From positions 1-64,000 of the forward strand of contig NZ_CAKVJA010000006.1 in the NCBI RefSeq assembly GCF_934754925.1: DNA of 64,000 nt, written 5' to 3'. Positions 1 to 8,047 of this stretch are shown here, in pieces (the first letter of the stretch is position 1; the number at the start of each line of letters is the position of its first letter). The DNA is from an uncultured Clostridium sp. GTDB taxonomy: Bacteria > Bacillota > Clostridia > Clostridiales > Clostridiaceae. Below the pieces are notes generated by a model. The model saw nothing but the letters and a program-made list of their open reading frames with translations, searched no databases and was not told where the DNA came from. Both the position numbers and the translations under genes were made by a program.

Positions 1-75
1 GGTCGGGGTGACAGGGATCGAACCTGCGACCTCATGGTCCCAAACCACGCGCGCTCCCATCTGCGCCACACCCCG
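1..75 (-). tRNA. tRNA-Pro(UGG), cut at window edge
   Basis: The minus strand reads as a full cloverleaf. The 7-bp acceptor arms are CGGGGTG and CACCCCG, the anticodon loop is TTTGGGA (anticodon TGG, proline), and the T-arm carries GGTTCGATCC. The discriminator A and the encoded CC of the CCA tail lie at positions 3 to 1; the last A would be just outside the window. No other tRNA is visible nearby. Confidence 0.95.
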
Positions 76-169
76 GTAATCACATTGCTACATCTCGCAG
101 CGACAATGATTATTCTACATGATGATTTTTAATACGTCAATACTTTTTTTTATTTTTTTTAAATTTATT

Positions 170-646
170 TTATAATTCCTTTATATATACTATTGGTTCC
201 TTATTATCAATTAAATCAATATACCCTAATGTCTTATCAATCTTACCCATTCCATGAGAAACACTTCCTGGGTTCATCAATATTAATCCATCATATTCTT
301 CAATAATAGGTAAATGAGAATGACCGAATAAAACTATGTCTGCTCCTACTTCTTTTCCTCTATAATAAATGGAATTATATCCATACTTAACACCATATTT
401 ATGTCCATGGCATATAAAGATTTTCTTCCCTTGAATTTCTATTATTCTTTCTTCTGGATATTTGCCATCAAAATCACAATTTCCTCTAACAGCATATACT
501 TCTCCACTAAATCCTTCTGTGATTTCATTTAAGTCATTTTCTCCATCCCCTAAAAAAATAAGTACTTGTGCATTACTTATTTTTTTCTTTATTTTGCTTA
601 TACTATTTCTATTACCATGAGAATCACTTATAACTGCAATAAGCAT
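170..646 (-). CDS. YfcE/MJ0936-type metallophosphodiesterase
   Basis: A 158-residue cytosolic calcineurin-like phosphoesterase. The dinuclear metal motifs of the family are visible in order: DSHGN near the N-terminus, GDGEND, the GNCD motif, a GHxxG-like CHGHKYG, and GHSH near the C-terminus. Members hydrolyse phosphodiesters such as bis-p-nitrophenyl phosphate in vitro; the natural substrate is uncertain. An ATG at 664 is also in frame, but the ATG at 646 has AAAGGATGG about eight bases before it and gives the usual MLIAVISDSHG start. It follows rdgB and rph on the same strand with about 100 bp between, so it may be the last gene of that operon. Confidence 0.85.
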   Translation of the reverse strand: MLIAVISDSHGNRNSISKIKKKISNAQVLIFLGDGENDLNEITEGFSGEVYAVRGNCDFDGKYPEERIIEIQGKKIFICHGHKYGVKYGYNSIYYRGKEVGADIVLFGHSHLPIIEEYDGLILMNPGSVSHGMGKIDKTLGYIDLIDNKEPIVYIKEL

Positions 647-747
647 TATAATCCATCCTTTCATTAATTAATTAATAATATAAATTGTGCACTACAGTAA
701 AATATAAAATTTTATGTAATGCACACCTTTTTAAATTACAATTTTTA

Positions 748-1350
748 TTAAATTAATATTTCTTTAAGTTTCTTAAGAGCATTTCCTCTATGAGATATTT
801 CATTTTTTTCTTCTGGTGTTGCCTCTCCAAAAGTTTTATTGAATCCTTTATAGAAAAATAATGGATCATAACCAAATCCACCTTCTGTTTTTAACTCTTC
901 TATAATAGTTCCTTCAACTTCTCCCCTTACACTCTTAATACTACCATCTTCAAATACTACTGCTATTACACAAACAAATCTAGCTCTTCTATCGTCACCC
1001 TTAAGGTGTTTCATTTCTTTTAACAACTTAATATTATTGTTATAATCATTTCCATGTTCCCCGGCATATCTAGCTGAATATATGCCCGGTGCTCCATTTA
1101 AACAATCTACCTCTAATCCTGAATCATCTGATAAAACTATAAAACCTTTTTCACCTTTATTTAATAAATATTGATGTGTTTCTACAGCTTTCTTTTTAGC
1201 ATTCTCTTCAAAAGTTAAACCATCTTCTTCAACTTCTATATCAATATTCATATCCTTTAATGAATAAATCTCATAAGGATAATCTTTAAGTATTTCTTTT
1301 AATTCTTTTATTTTTTTTATATTATTACTAGCTAAAACTATTTTTCTCAT
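748..1350 (-). CDS. rdgB: XTP/dITP pyrophosphatase (RdgB/HAM1)
   Basis: This 200-residue enzyme cleaves non-canonical purine nucleoside triphosphates (XTP, dITP, ITP) to monophosphates and pyrophosphate, keeping them out of DNA and RNA. Family signatures include the N-terminal ASNNxKK nucleotide-binding segment, SDDSGLEVD with metal-binding acids, GxYSARYAG, GGFGYDPLF and SHRGNAL near the end. The start at 1350 is preferred over an in-frame ATG at 1368 because AGGAG lies six bases before it. The start codon is one base past the rph stop, so the two genes are translationally linked, an arrangement common in Firmicutes. Confidence 0.95.
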   Translation of the reverse strand: MRKIVLASNNIKKIKELKEILKDYPYEIYSLKDMNIDIEVEEDGLTFEENAKKKAVETHQYLLNKGEKGFIVLSDDSGLEVDCLNGAPGIYSARYAGEHGNDYNNNIKLLKEMKHLKGDDRRARFVCVIAVVFEDGSIKSVRGEVEGTIIEELKTEGGFGYDPLFFYKGFNKTFGEATPEEKNEISHRGNALKKLKEILI

Positions 1351-1351
1351 A

Positions 1352-2095
1352 CTACTCTCCTGTTCCAATCCATAGAGAATCCATTTTTAAGCTCTCCTTT
1401 TGTAATTGAATCATTTGTTTTATTCCCTTTTCCGCTAAATCTAATAATTCATTTAATTCTTTTCTATTAAATGGAGCCTCTTCTCCTGTACCTTGAATTT
1501 CTACGAATTCTCCCTCATCAGTTCCAATAACATTCATATCAACTCTTGCTGTTGAATCCTCTTCATAACATAAATCAAGTAATTTTTCTTCTCCAACAAT
1601 ACCTACACTAGTTGCACATAAAAACTTTCTAATAGGATATACTTTAAAAGGTCTTTGTTTATGAAGCTTATTCATAGCATCAACTAATGCAACAAAAGCA
1701 CCACAAATAGATGTAGTTCTTGTTCCACCATCTGCTTGAATTACATCACAATCTATCCAAATAGTTTTTTCTCCTAATGCTTTTAAATCTACAACTGATC
1801 TTAATGCTCTACCTATTAATCTTTGTATTTCCATAGTTCTACCATCAATCTTTAATCTTGATATATCTCTAGGTTTTCTTGTTGAAGTAGAACGTGGAAG
1901 CATATTATATTCTGCTGTTATCCACCCTTCTCCAGTACCTTTTAAAAAGGGAGGAACTTTCTCTTCTATTGATGCAGTACAAATTACCTTAGTATCCCCA
2001 ACTTCAATTAAAACTGATCCCTCTGCATGTTTTATATAATTTCTAGTTATTTTTGCATGTCTAACTTGGTCATTTTTTCTTCCGTCACTTCTCAT
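1352..2095 (-). CDS. rph: Ribonuclease PH
   Basis: A 247-residue phosphorolytic 3'-to-5' exoribonuclease that trims the 3' ends of tRNA precursors, using phosphate and releasing nucleoside diphosphates. Visible family features are the N-terminal RSDGRKNDQ, EGSVLIEVGDTKV, the GWITAEYNMLPRST block, the phosphate-site region GRTMEIQRLIGRALR and the ADGGTRTTSICGAF stretch. Length is typical. The start has GGAGG at good spacing. It is the first gene of rph-rdgB and is divergent from the unknown plus-strand gene, so the 120-bp gap between them must hold both promoters. Confidence 0.97.
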   Translation of the reverse strand: MRSDGRKNDQVRHAKITRNYIKHAEGSVLIEVGDTKVICTASIEEKVPPFLKGTGEGWITAEYNMLPRSTSTRKPRDISRLKIDGRTMEIQRLIGRALRSVVDLKALGEKTIWIDCDVIQADGGTRTTSICGAFVALVDAMNKLHKQRPFKVYPIRKFLCATSVGIVGEEKLLDLCYEEDSTARVDMNVIGTDEGEFVEIQGTGEEAPFNRKELNELLDLAEKGIKQMIQLQKESLKMDSLWIGTGE

Positions 2096-2218
2096 TTATA
2101 ATTCCTCCATTTTAATGCTTACTTATATATATAAATTTCTCCTTTTTTTAAAAATAATGCAACAAATTCTCACTCTACTCATAATATTAATATAAGGATT
2201 AATTAAGAGGTGAAAAAT

Positions 2219-3868
2219 TTGAGATATATTGGGCCATTTTTTAGGATGAACAGCCTTTCCGAAAAGGAAATTAACGGACAACTTTTTTATTTATCTAAAG
2301 AAGCAGTAAAAACTATTGTACTAAACTCAAGATGTGGTTTAGTCTCTCAAATAAAAAAGTATAATAAATTATCTTCCTCAATTGATATTACCACAAATAG
2401 TAATTTTTCTCCACTATTATGTGTGTATAGAAAGGCTTCTCCGACCTTTATTCATAGCAAAAATTCAAACGGATTTGATGAAGAAACTTTTAAAAAGGAA
2501 ATTAACCCAAGTACTAATGCATTAATGTCATTATGTCTATTAGAATTATTAGATTACTATAGAAACTTTGAAAATATAGACAAAAATATATATTCAATAA
2601 ATGAAATATATAAAAACTTAACCAAGGATCAACTTGATTTTTATTCAACCCACTTAAGAAATAGTGAAGGTGTATTTGCAGACAAAAAAAATTTATTAGA
2701 AAATAATTCTAAGAATTTTAATTTAGTTGATAAAGATAAAAAATTCAAATTTTCGGATCAAGCCTTTATGATGCTTGCATATTATTTGTATTCTATAAAA
2801 AACCTTAATGATGAATCTTCTGAGCTATATAAGGAATTTTCAAATCAAATTTTAAAAATGTTTTGTGACTTCAAAGATCAAATTTATGATTGCTCATTAG
2901 ACGAGATATGTAAAGTTTTATTATCTTTAAACATTCTATATAACTATAATGATAATAATAACGATGAATTAAAGGATTTAATTATAGATCTTGCTGACTA
3001 TGCTATGTGTAAATTTGATGAGAAGGATTATTACATTGATTCCTTAGACACTGCATCATTATGCTCTATAGTTTTAACCTTATCTTATAAACATACAAAA
3101 ATATTAACTTTCTCAGAAAAAACAACCGAAATTATAAATAGATTATATACATTATATGATGAAGAAAAAGGTGCTTTTTATAAACTTTCTTCAAAAAAAG
3201 AAATTAAATATTCTTGTTTTGATATTACATTTTATATTCTAGCATTTATTATTTATCAAAATATAATTAGTACTTCTAATGAATATAAAGTTATGATATC
3301 TACAATATATAAAAAATTTGTTATTAATTCTGGCCTAATAACAAGTTGGCCCGAAGCTCCAACCTTAGATGATTATGAAAGATATCGTGGATTTACTTTA
3401 AATTCTAATGATATGGTTGATGAAACTTACTTTAGGATGCCTAATATACCTACTCCTGAGAGCACCGGCAATGCTCCTATTTTTAATAAATATATAACTT
3501 ATAATAAGCGTAAAGATTCATTTTCTGTTAGTAAAAATACATTTGATAGTTATAGAAATTTTTTAAATTTCTTTTTACTTATTCATTTTTTCAAAGATGA
3601 ATATATGGATGAATTAGGCTTATTAGATGATAAATCAACTACCGTTACTGATATTAGTCCATTACAGGAAGAATCAATTAGAAACATAGACACAACTTCT
3701 GATGTATCCATTGAAACTGAAGAAACCATTAAAAATCCAGTTGATTCCTCTGTAGAAGTTATTGATATTATTCCTGAAGAGGTAATAGTCAATGAAACTG
3801 TTAAAGAAATGCCCGTACAAGGTTTAGATGCTTCTAGGGAAGATACTATAGAATCTGATAAGAATTAA
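2219..3868 (+). CDS. Uncharacterised 549-residue protein
   Basis: I do not recognise this family. The protein is hydrophilic with no signal peptide or clear membrane segment, so it is probably cytosolic. The middle is rich in amphipathic helices (for example residues 100-120, 185-200 and 285-310), reminiscent of an alpha/alpha toroid, but this is only an impression. The last 80 residues are acidic and rich in Ser, Thr, Val and Glu, and look disordered. The likely start is TTG at 2219, preceded by AGAGGTG at six bases; an in-frame GTG at 2210 sits inside that ribosome binding site. It stands alone between convergent and divergent minus-strand genes and ends in a strong terminator. Confidence 0.7.
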   Translation: MRYIGPFFRMNSLSEKEINGQLFYLSKEAVKTIVLNSRCGLVSQIKKYNKLSSSIDITTNSNFSPLLCVYRKASPTFIHSKNSNGFDEETFKKEINPSTNALMSLCLLELLDYYRNFENIDKNIYSINEIYKNLTKDQLDFYSTHLRNSEGVFADKKNLLENNSKNFNLVDKDKKFKFSDQAFMMLAYYLYSIKNLNDESSELYKEFSNQILKMFCDFKDQIYDCSLDEICKVLLSLNILYNYNDNNNDELKDLIIDLADYAMCKFDEKDYYIDSLDTASLCSIVLTLSYKHTKILTFSEKTTEIINRLYTLYDEEKGAFYKLSSKKEIKYSCFDITFYILAFIIYQNIISTSNEYKVMISTIYKKFVINSGLITSWPEAPTLDDYERYRGFTLNSNDMVDETYFRMPNIPTPESTGNAPIFNKYITYNKRKDSFSVSKNTFDSYRNFLNFFLLIHFFKDEYMDELGLLDDKSTTVTDISPLQEESIRNIDTTSDVSIETEETIKNPVDSSVEVIDIIPEEVIVNETVKEMPVQGLDASREDTIESDKN

Positions 3869-3887
3869 TTATTATCCAATATAAAAT

Positions 3888-3932
3888 AAAGGGATAATCA
3901 AGAAATCTACATAGTTCCTTGATTATTCCTTT
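3888..3932. terminator. Bidirectional terminator
   Basis: Arms AAAGGGATAATCAAG and CTTGATTATTCCTTTT, with one G-T pair, lie between two convergent genes and have T-rich flanks on both sides. Confidence 0.8.
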
Positions 3933-5425
3933 TATCTTTTTATACTTTCAAAATCTATATTACCATTTCCATCTAATATACAATTATCAATAGCACTATT
4001 AACAGCTATTGTGTCATTATAAAATAACAATGGCAATATCCTATAATTATTAAATAAATCTTCTTCTATTTCTGCAAACAACTCTTCCTTCTCAGCTTTT
4101 GAATTTGAATTATTTATCATTTCTCTTTGTTCCTTTGGAAGAAAACTAGAAATAGTATTTAAAAGTTGTTCATCATCATCTAATTTCGCATAAGCATTAA
4201 CCAATGCAATATCATAATAATTTTTTTCACTAATTAAATTCATATCTTCTTCTGATAATAAGTTAACTACAATTGTAATATCAGTGTTATTCTTAAACCA
4301 ATTATAGATATAATTAGTTATATCCTTATTTTCCAAACTTTCCTTAGCCACTAAAACTATCTTAGAAGGCATAGTTATATCTTTTTCAGTATTTACCATA
4401 ACATTTCTGCTTTGAAGCTTAGTTAAATCTTCTTTATCCTCTCTAAAATAACTACATTCTGCTAGTTCAACTAATATATTATTTTGATTTTGGTATTCTT
4501 CTATAGCCTCATTTACTAACCTGTAAATTTCATTTTTTACCTCATTAGAAAAATTGGAATTATTTATATTAAAAGCTAAATATAATGCTTCGTCCGATGA
4601 AACCTCAACTAATTTGCCTTCCTTTTTTAATCTTTCTAACTGACTTTTAGGTGGATTAATTACAATATCTCTATCTCCTATTTCAAATGCTGCTAATGCT
4701 AGATCCTCACTATCATCCTTAACTAAATGTATTGTTTGTGCTAATTCCTCACTAGCCATATCACTTCTTTTTAAAGTAATCTGATCTTCATTTATATCAT
4801 AAATATAATAATCTCCTGAATAAGGAATATTTTTATAATTTAAAGCTATCTCTTCCCAAAACAAAACATCTTTTCTTAATCTATATTGTGGTTTTGTTAA
4901 TTCTTCTATAAATCCATCATCTTTTGAATTTAATCTTATTTTTATATTATTTTCATCATAAGTAATTGCAACTGTCTCATTGAAGCTTTTATCGCTTTCT
5001 AAGTATTCCTTTACTCCAAAAACATTTAACAATGCTGATATTTCATTATCTTCTGTAATTATTTCTCTAAAAAAAGATACAATATCTTCTGGTGTTATCT
5101 TATTCCCGTTGCTCCAATATATATCATCTCTTATTTTAAAAATATATTCTAATCCATTATCATTCACTTCATAACTTTCTGCTAATGAAGGTTTTATATT
5201 TCCTTCAAAATCAAGCTCTACTAGTCCCTTACTAGTTGCACAAACTATATCTTGTTGTCTTTTATCTAAATCTCCTATAGATTTTAAATTTGTTGGTATA
5301 TTATTTATCGAATAAACAATATCAGCAGTATTACCTGACGTTTGTTGAGGAGTTCTATCTATAAAGCTCAATAAAATAATTATAGTTACAATAGAAATAG
5401 AAATAGTTAATATTATTTTTTTCAA
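3932..5425 (-). CDS. Orphan family-5 extracellular solute-binding protein
   Basis: A 497-residue protein of the SBP_bac_5 (oligopeptide-binding, OppA-like) family. The N-terminus has one hydrophobic segment (about residues 3-23) that could be a signal peptide or anchor. The typical LAESYEVNDNGLEYIFKIRD and DDIYWSNGNKITPEDIVSF blocks follow at about residues 80-120. There is no lipobox cysteine, unlike most clostridial members, so it may be membrane-anchored or secreted. No ABC permease or ATPase gene is adjacent. The start codon is TTG with AAGGAG eight bases upstream. The ligand cannot be inferred. Confidence 0.8.
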   Translation of the reverse strand: MKKIILTISISIVTIIILLSFIDRTPQQTSGNTADIVYSINNIPTNLKSIGDLDKRQQDIVCATSKGLVELDFEGNIKPSLAESYEVNDNGLEYIFKIRDDIYWSNGNKITPEDIVSFFREIITEDNEISALLNVFGVKEYLESDKSFNETVAITYDENNIKIRLNSKDDGFIEELTKPQYRLRKDVLFWEEIALNYKNIPYSGDYYIYDINEDQITLKRSDMASEELAQTIHLVKDDSEDLALAAFEIGDRDIVINPPKSQLERLKKEGKLVEVSSDEALYLAFNINNSNFSNEVKNEIYRLVNEAIEEYQNQNNILVELAECSYFREDKEDLTKLQSRNVMVNTEKDITMPSKIVLVAKESLENKDITNYIYNWFKNNTDITIVVNLLSEEDMNLISEKNYYDIALVNAYAKLDDDEQLLNTISSFLPKEQREMINNSNSKAEKEELFAEIEEDLFNNYRILPLLFYNDTIAVNSAIDNCILDGNGNIDFESIKR

Positions 5426-5532
5426 ATTAATTTCTCCTTTCTACATACTTTTTTATAATTATAGACATAATTATTAAGAATTAATCTTTTTAAACATAAG
5501 TTAATATTTTTTATAGCATTATTTCCAATTTA

Positions 5533-5616
5533 TGATATAATCTTTTAAGTAAGATTCAAAATTTCATATTTGATTAATCTAATTTACTCATCGTATAAAA
5601 GGGTGAGTTTCTTTTT
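5533..5616 (+). promoter_or_regulatory. Extended -10 promoter and possible attenuator hairpin
   Basis: TGATATAAT at 5533-5541 fits an extended -10 element. About 45 bp downstream, ACTCATC (5586-5592) can pair with GGTGAGT (5602-5608), followed by TTTCTTTTT. This would be a weak intrinsic terminator in the leader of the small membrane protein gene. Confidence 0.4.
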
Positions 5617-5640
5617 ACAAATTTATGGAGGTACTAAGAT

Positions 5641-5925
5641 ATGACAACTGCAATGCAAGTAGTTCAGATAATTTTCCAATCAGTGGCTATTATTTTTATG
5701 ATTTGCTTTATGTTTATTGGAATATGGTCTTTCATAGCATTTCTTAAAATGGCTAAGAATCAGCGAATTCAAATTTTTTTACTTGAAAAAATAAATAAAA
5801 GTATTTCATCACTTGAAAAAACATTAAATAAAGATGAACCTTCTTTAGATACAAATTTTTTAATGGATGATTTAATACCTAATGAAGAAGATAATATTAT
5901 AAAATTTGACGATAATATAAAGTAA
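5641..5925 (+). CDS. Small single-span membrane protein, unknown function
   Basis: A 94-residue protein with a strong N-terminal membrane segment (about residues 8-34), then a basic stretch, a helix with coiled-coil character (about 40-62) and an acidic tail. The ribosome binding site is GGAGG nine bases before ATG. No family is recognised. It is a lone plus-strand gene with its own extended -10 promoter and a strong terminator, so it is probably real. The topology suggests the charged tail faces the cytoplasm. Confidence 0.65.
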   Translation: MTTAMQVVQIIFQSVAIIFMICFMFIGIWSFIAFLKMAKNQRIQIFLLEKINKSISSLEKTLNKDEPSLDTNFLMDDLIPNEEDNIIKFDDNIK

Positions 5926-5926
5926 A

Positions 5927-5966
5927 AAAAGGTAGTTATAATTTTTAAAACTTATAACTACCTTTT
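5927..5966. terminator. Bidirectional terminator
   Basis: Perfect arms AAAAGGTAGTTATAA and TTATAACTACCTTTT with a 10-base loop serve both the small membrane protein gene and ligA. Confidence 0.9.
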
Positions 5967-5977
5967 TATTAAATATA

Positions 5978-7963
5978 TTAAATCATTTTTTCAAATTCTT
6001 CTTCTGTTAATACAGTAACACCTAAGTCTTGAGCCTTAGTCAATTTAGATCCTGCTTCTTCTCCAGCTATAACATAATCCGTCTTTTTGCTTACACTTCC
6101 AGAAACCTTAGCACCTAACGCTTCAAGTTTAGCCTTTATATCGCCTCTAGAGTAATTTTTTAAAGTTCCTGTGACTACTACAGTTTTACCATTAAATGAA
6201 CTTTCTACTATAACTTGCTCCTCAAATGAAGGATTTACTCCAAGCTTTAATAACTCATCTATAGTATCTAATACCTTTTCTTCATGGAAAAATTCTAAAA
6301 CACATTTGGCTACTATATCACCAACATCTTGTACAGATACTAATTCATCAAAAGTGGCATTCTTTAATCCATCTATTGATTTAAATTTATTAACTAAATC
6401 CTTAGCTGTTTTAACACCAACATTAGGAATACCTAATGCATATATAAATCTATATAATTCAGGTGTTTTACTTCTTTCTATAGAATCTAATAAATTTTGT
6501 GCCTTCTTTGGTCCAAATTTATCTAAAGTTAATAATTCCTCATAATTTAACTTATATAAATCAGCAATTGATCTTATATCAAGTTTTTCAAATAACTGTT
6601 CTGCTGTTTTTTCAGAAAACCCTTCAATATTCATTGCATCCCTACAAGCAAAATGAACTATACTTTTTACCATTTGTGGTTTACATGATAATGTATTCTC
6701 ACAGAAGTAGTGAGCTCCATTTAAAATTAAATGACTTCCACAAGCTGGGCAAGTCTCTGGCACCCTAATTTCAATAGCATTTTCTAAGCTTGATTCAACA
6801 ACTCCCATAATTTCTGGAATAACATCATTAGATCTTCTGATAAATACATCTGCACCTATCATTACACCTTTTCTCTTAATATCATCCATATTATTAAGTG
6901 TTGCCCTCTTAACTGTAACCCCTGCAAGTTCAACTGGTTCAAGTATTGCTGTTGGACCAACTCTACCACTTCTACCAACATTCCATTCAACATCTAAAAG
7001 TTTTGTTGTAGCTTCTTGAGCCTCAAATTTAAATGCAATTGCCCATTTAGGGAACTTAACTGTATAGCCTAAAAGTTCTCTAGTTCTTATATCATCTATT
7101 GCGATTACAACTCCATCAATGTCATAATTTAAATCAAATCTCATATCCTTAATTTCATTTATATATTTTTCTACATCTTCTAGATTAGTTGCATATCTTA
7201 TATAATCATCCATTGGAAGTCCCTTTTCTTTTATGAAGTTAAGCATTTCTTCATAAGTTTTAAAGTTTTTGCCTTCCTTGTAACCCACATCGTAAAAGAA
7301 TGCAGAAAGTCCCCTTCTAGCTGTTTCTTTAACATTTAAATTTCTTAAAGCTCCAGCCGCACCATTTCTTAAGTTTTTAAGAGGTGTTTCTGATGTAGCA
7401 TTATATTTATCAAAAGCTTCAACAGTCATTATTGCTTCACCATGAACTTCAAATAAATCACCTCTTGAAGTCTTTAATGGAATTTCCTTTATTGTCTTAA
7501 CTTGAGCTGTTACTTCCTCTCCAGTTTCACCATTTCCTCTTGTTGCTGCTGTTTGAAGAATTCCCTCTTCATTATATGTTAAGTTAATAGTTAGCCCATC
7601 AAATTTCTTCGTTATAACATATCTAAGTTCAGGTAAATTTTCTCCCCTAGAATTCATGTCATTTACAAACTTAACATTTCTATTATGCCAATCTCTTATT
7701 TCATCAAAACTTTGAGCCTTATCTAAACTCCAAAGTCTTCCTTTATGAGTGTATTTATTAAAACCTTGAAGAACTACATCCCCTACTCTTTGTGTTGGTG
7801 AATAAGGTAATATGTATCCTGTCTCATCTTCTAAAGCTTTTAATTCATCATACTTAATATCATATTCTTTATCAGATACCGATGGATTGTCTAAAGAATA
7901 GTATTCATAGGCATATTTATTTAAAAGTTCAACTAGTTCTTCCACACGAATCTTTTTATCCAT
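5978..7963 (-). CDS. ligA: NAD+-dependent DNA ligase, divergent motifs
   Basis: This 661-residue enzyme seals nicks between Okazaki fragments using NAD+. Visible domains are the N-terminal Ia domain (DNPSVSDKEYD, NAD-binding tyrosines), the adenylation domain with KFDG at K120 (the KxDG nucleophile motif), an OB-fold, a four-cysteine zinc finger (CPAC then CENTLSC), helix-hairpin-helix repeats and a C-terminal BRCT domain (TVVVTGTL). Several canonical blocks are altered: RLWSL replaces PMLSL, and TRGNG replaces TRGDG. This is a divergent but probably active LigA. It follows pcrA, a pairing common in Firmicutes. Confidence 0.93.
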   Translation of the reverse strand: MDKKIRVEELVELLNKYAYEYYSLDNPSVSDKEYDIKYDELKALEDETGYILPYSPTQRVGDVVLQGFNKYTHKGRLWSLDKAQSFDEIRDWHNRNVKFVNDMNSRGENLPELRYVITKKFDGLTINLTYNEEGILQTAATRGNGETGEEVTAQVKTIKEIPLKTSRGDLFEVHGEAIMTVEAFDKYNATSETPLKNLRNGAAGALRNLNVKETARRGLSAFFYDVGYKEGKNFKTYEEMLNFIKEKGLPMDDYIRYATNLEDVEKYINEIKDMRFDLNYDIDGVVIAIDDIRTRELLGYTVKFPKWAIAFKFEAQEATTKLLDVEWNVGRSGRVGPTAILEPVELAGVTVKRATLNNMDDIKRKGVMIGADVFIRRSNDVIPEIMGVVESSLENAIEIRVPETCPACGSHLILNGAHYFCENTLSCKPQMVKSIVHFACRDAMNIEGFSEKTAEQLFEKLDIRSIADLYKLNYEELLTLDKFGPKKAQNLLDSIERSKTPELYRFIYALGIPNVGVKTAKDLVNKFKSIDGLKNATFDELVSVQDVGDIVAKCVLEFFHEEKVLDTIDELLKLGVNPSFEEQVIVESSFNGKTVVVTGTLKNYSRGDIKAKLEALGAKVSGSVSKKTDYVIAGEEAGSKLTKAQDLGVTVLTEEEFEKMI

Positions 7964-7992
7964 TTAAATCTCCCTTTCTTAATCTACAAATT

Positions 7993-8040
7993 AAAAGTGA
8001 TAAGCTAAGAGTTTAACCTTAAGCCTACCACTTATCACTT
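7993..8040 (-). terminator. Hairpin between pcrA and ligA
   Basis: AAGTGATAAG and CTTATCACTT can pair across a 26-base loop that may fold further. The minus strand continues TTTTAATTT. It may be a partial terminator or a processing hairpin between pcrA and ligA. Confidence 0.45.
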
Positions 8041-8047
8041 ATAACTC

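Noticed and set aside
1918..1926. DnaA box
   Set aside because: The sequence is TTATCCACC, which misses the final A; the same near match occurs at about 49666. Isolated near matches inside genes are expected by chance.
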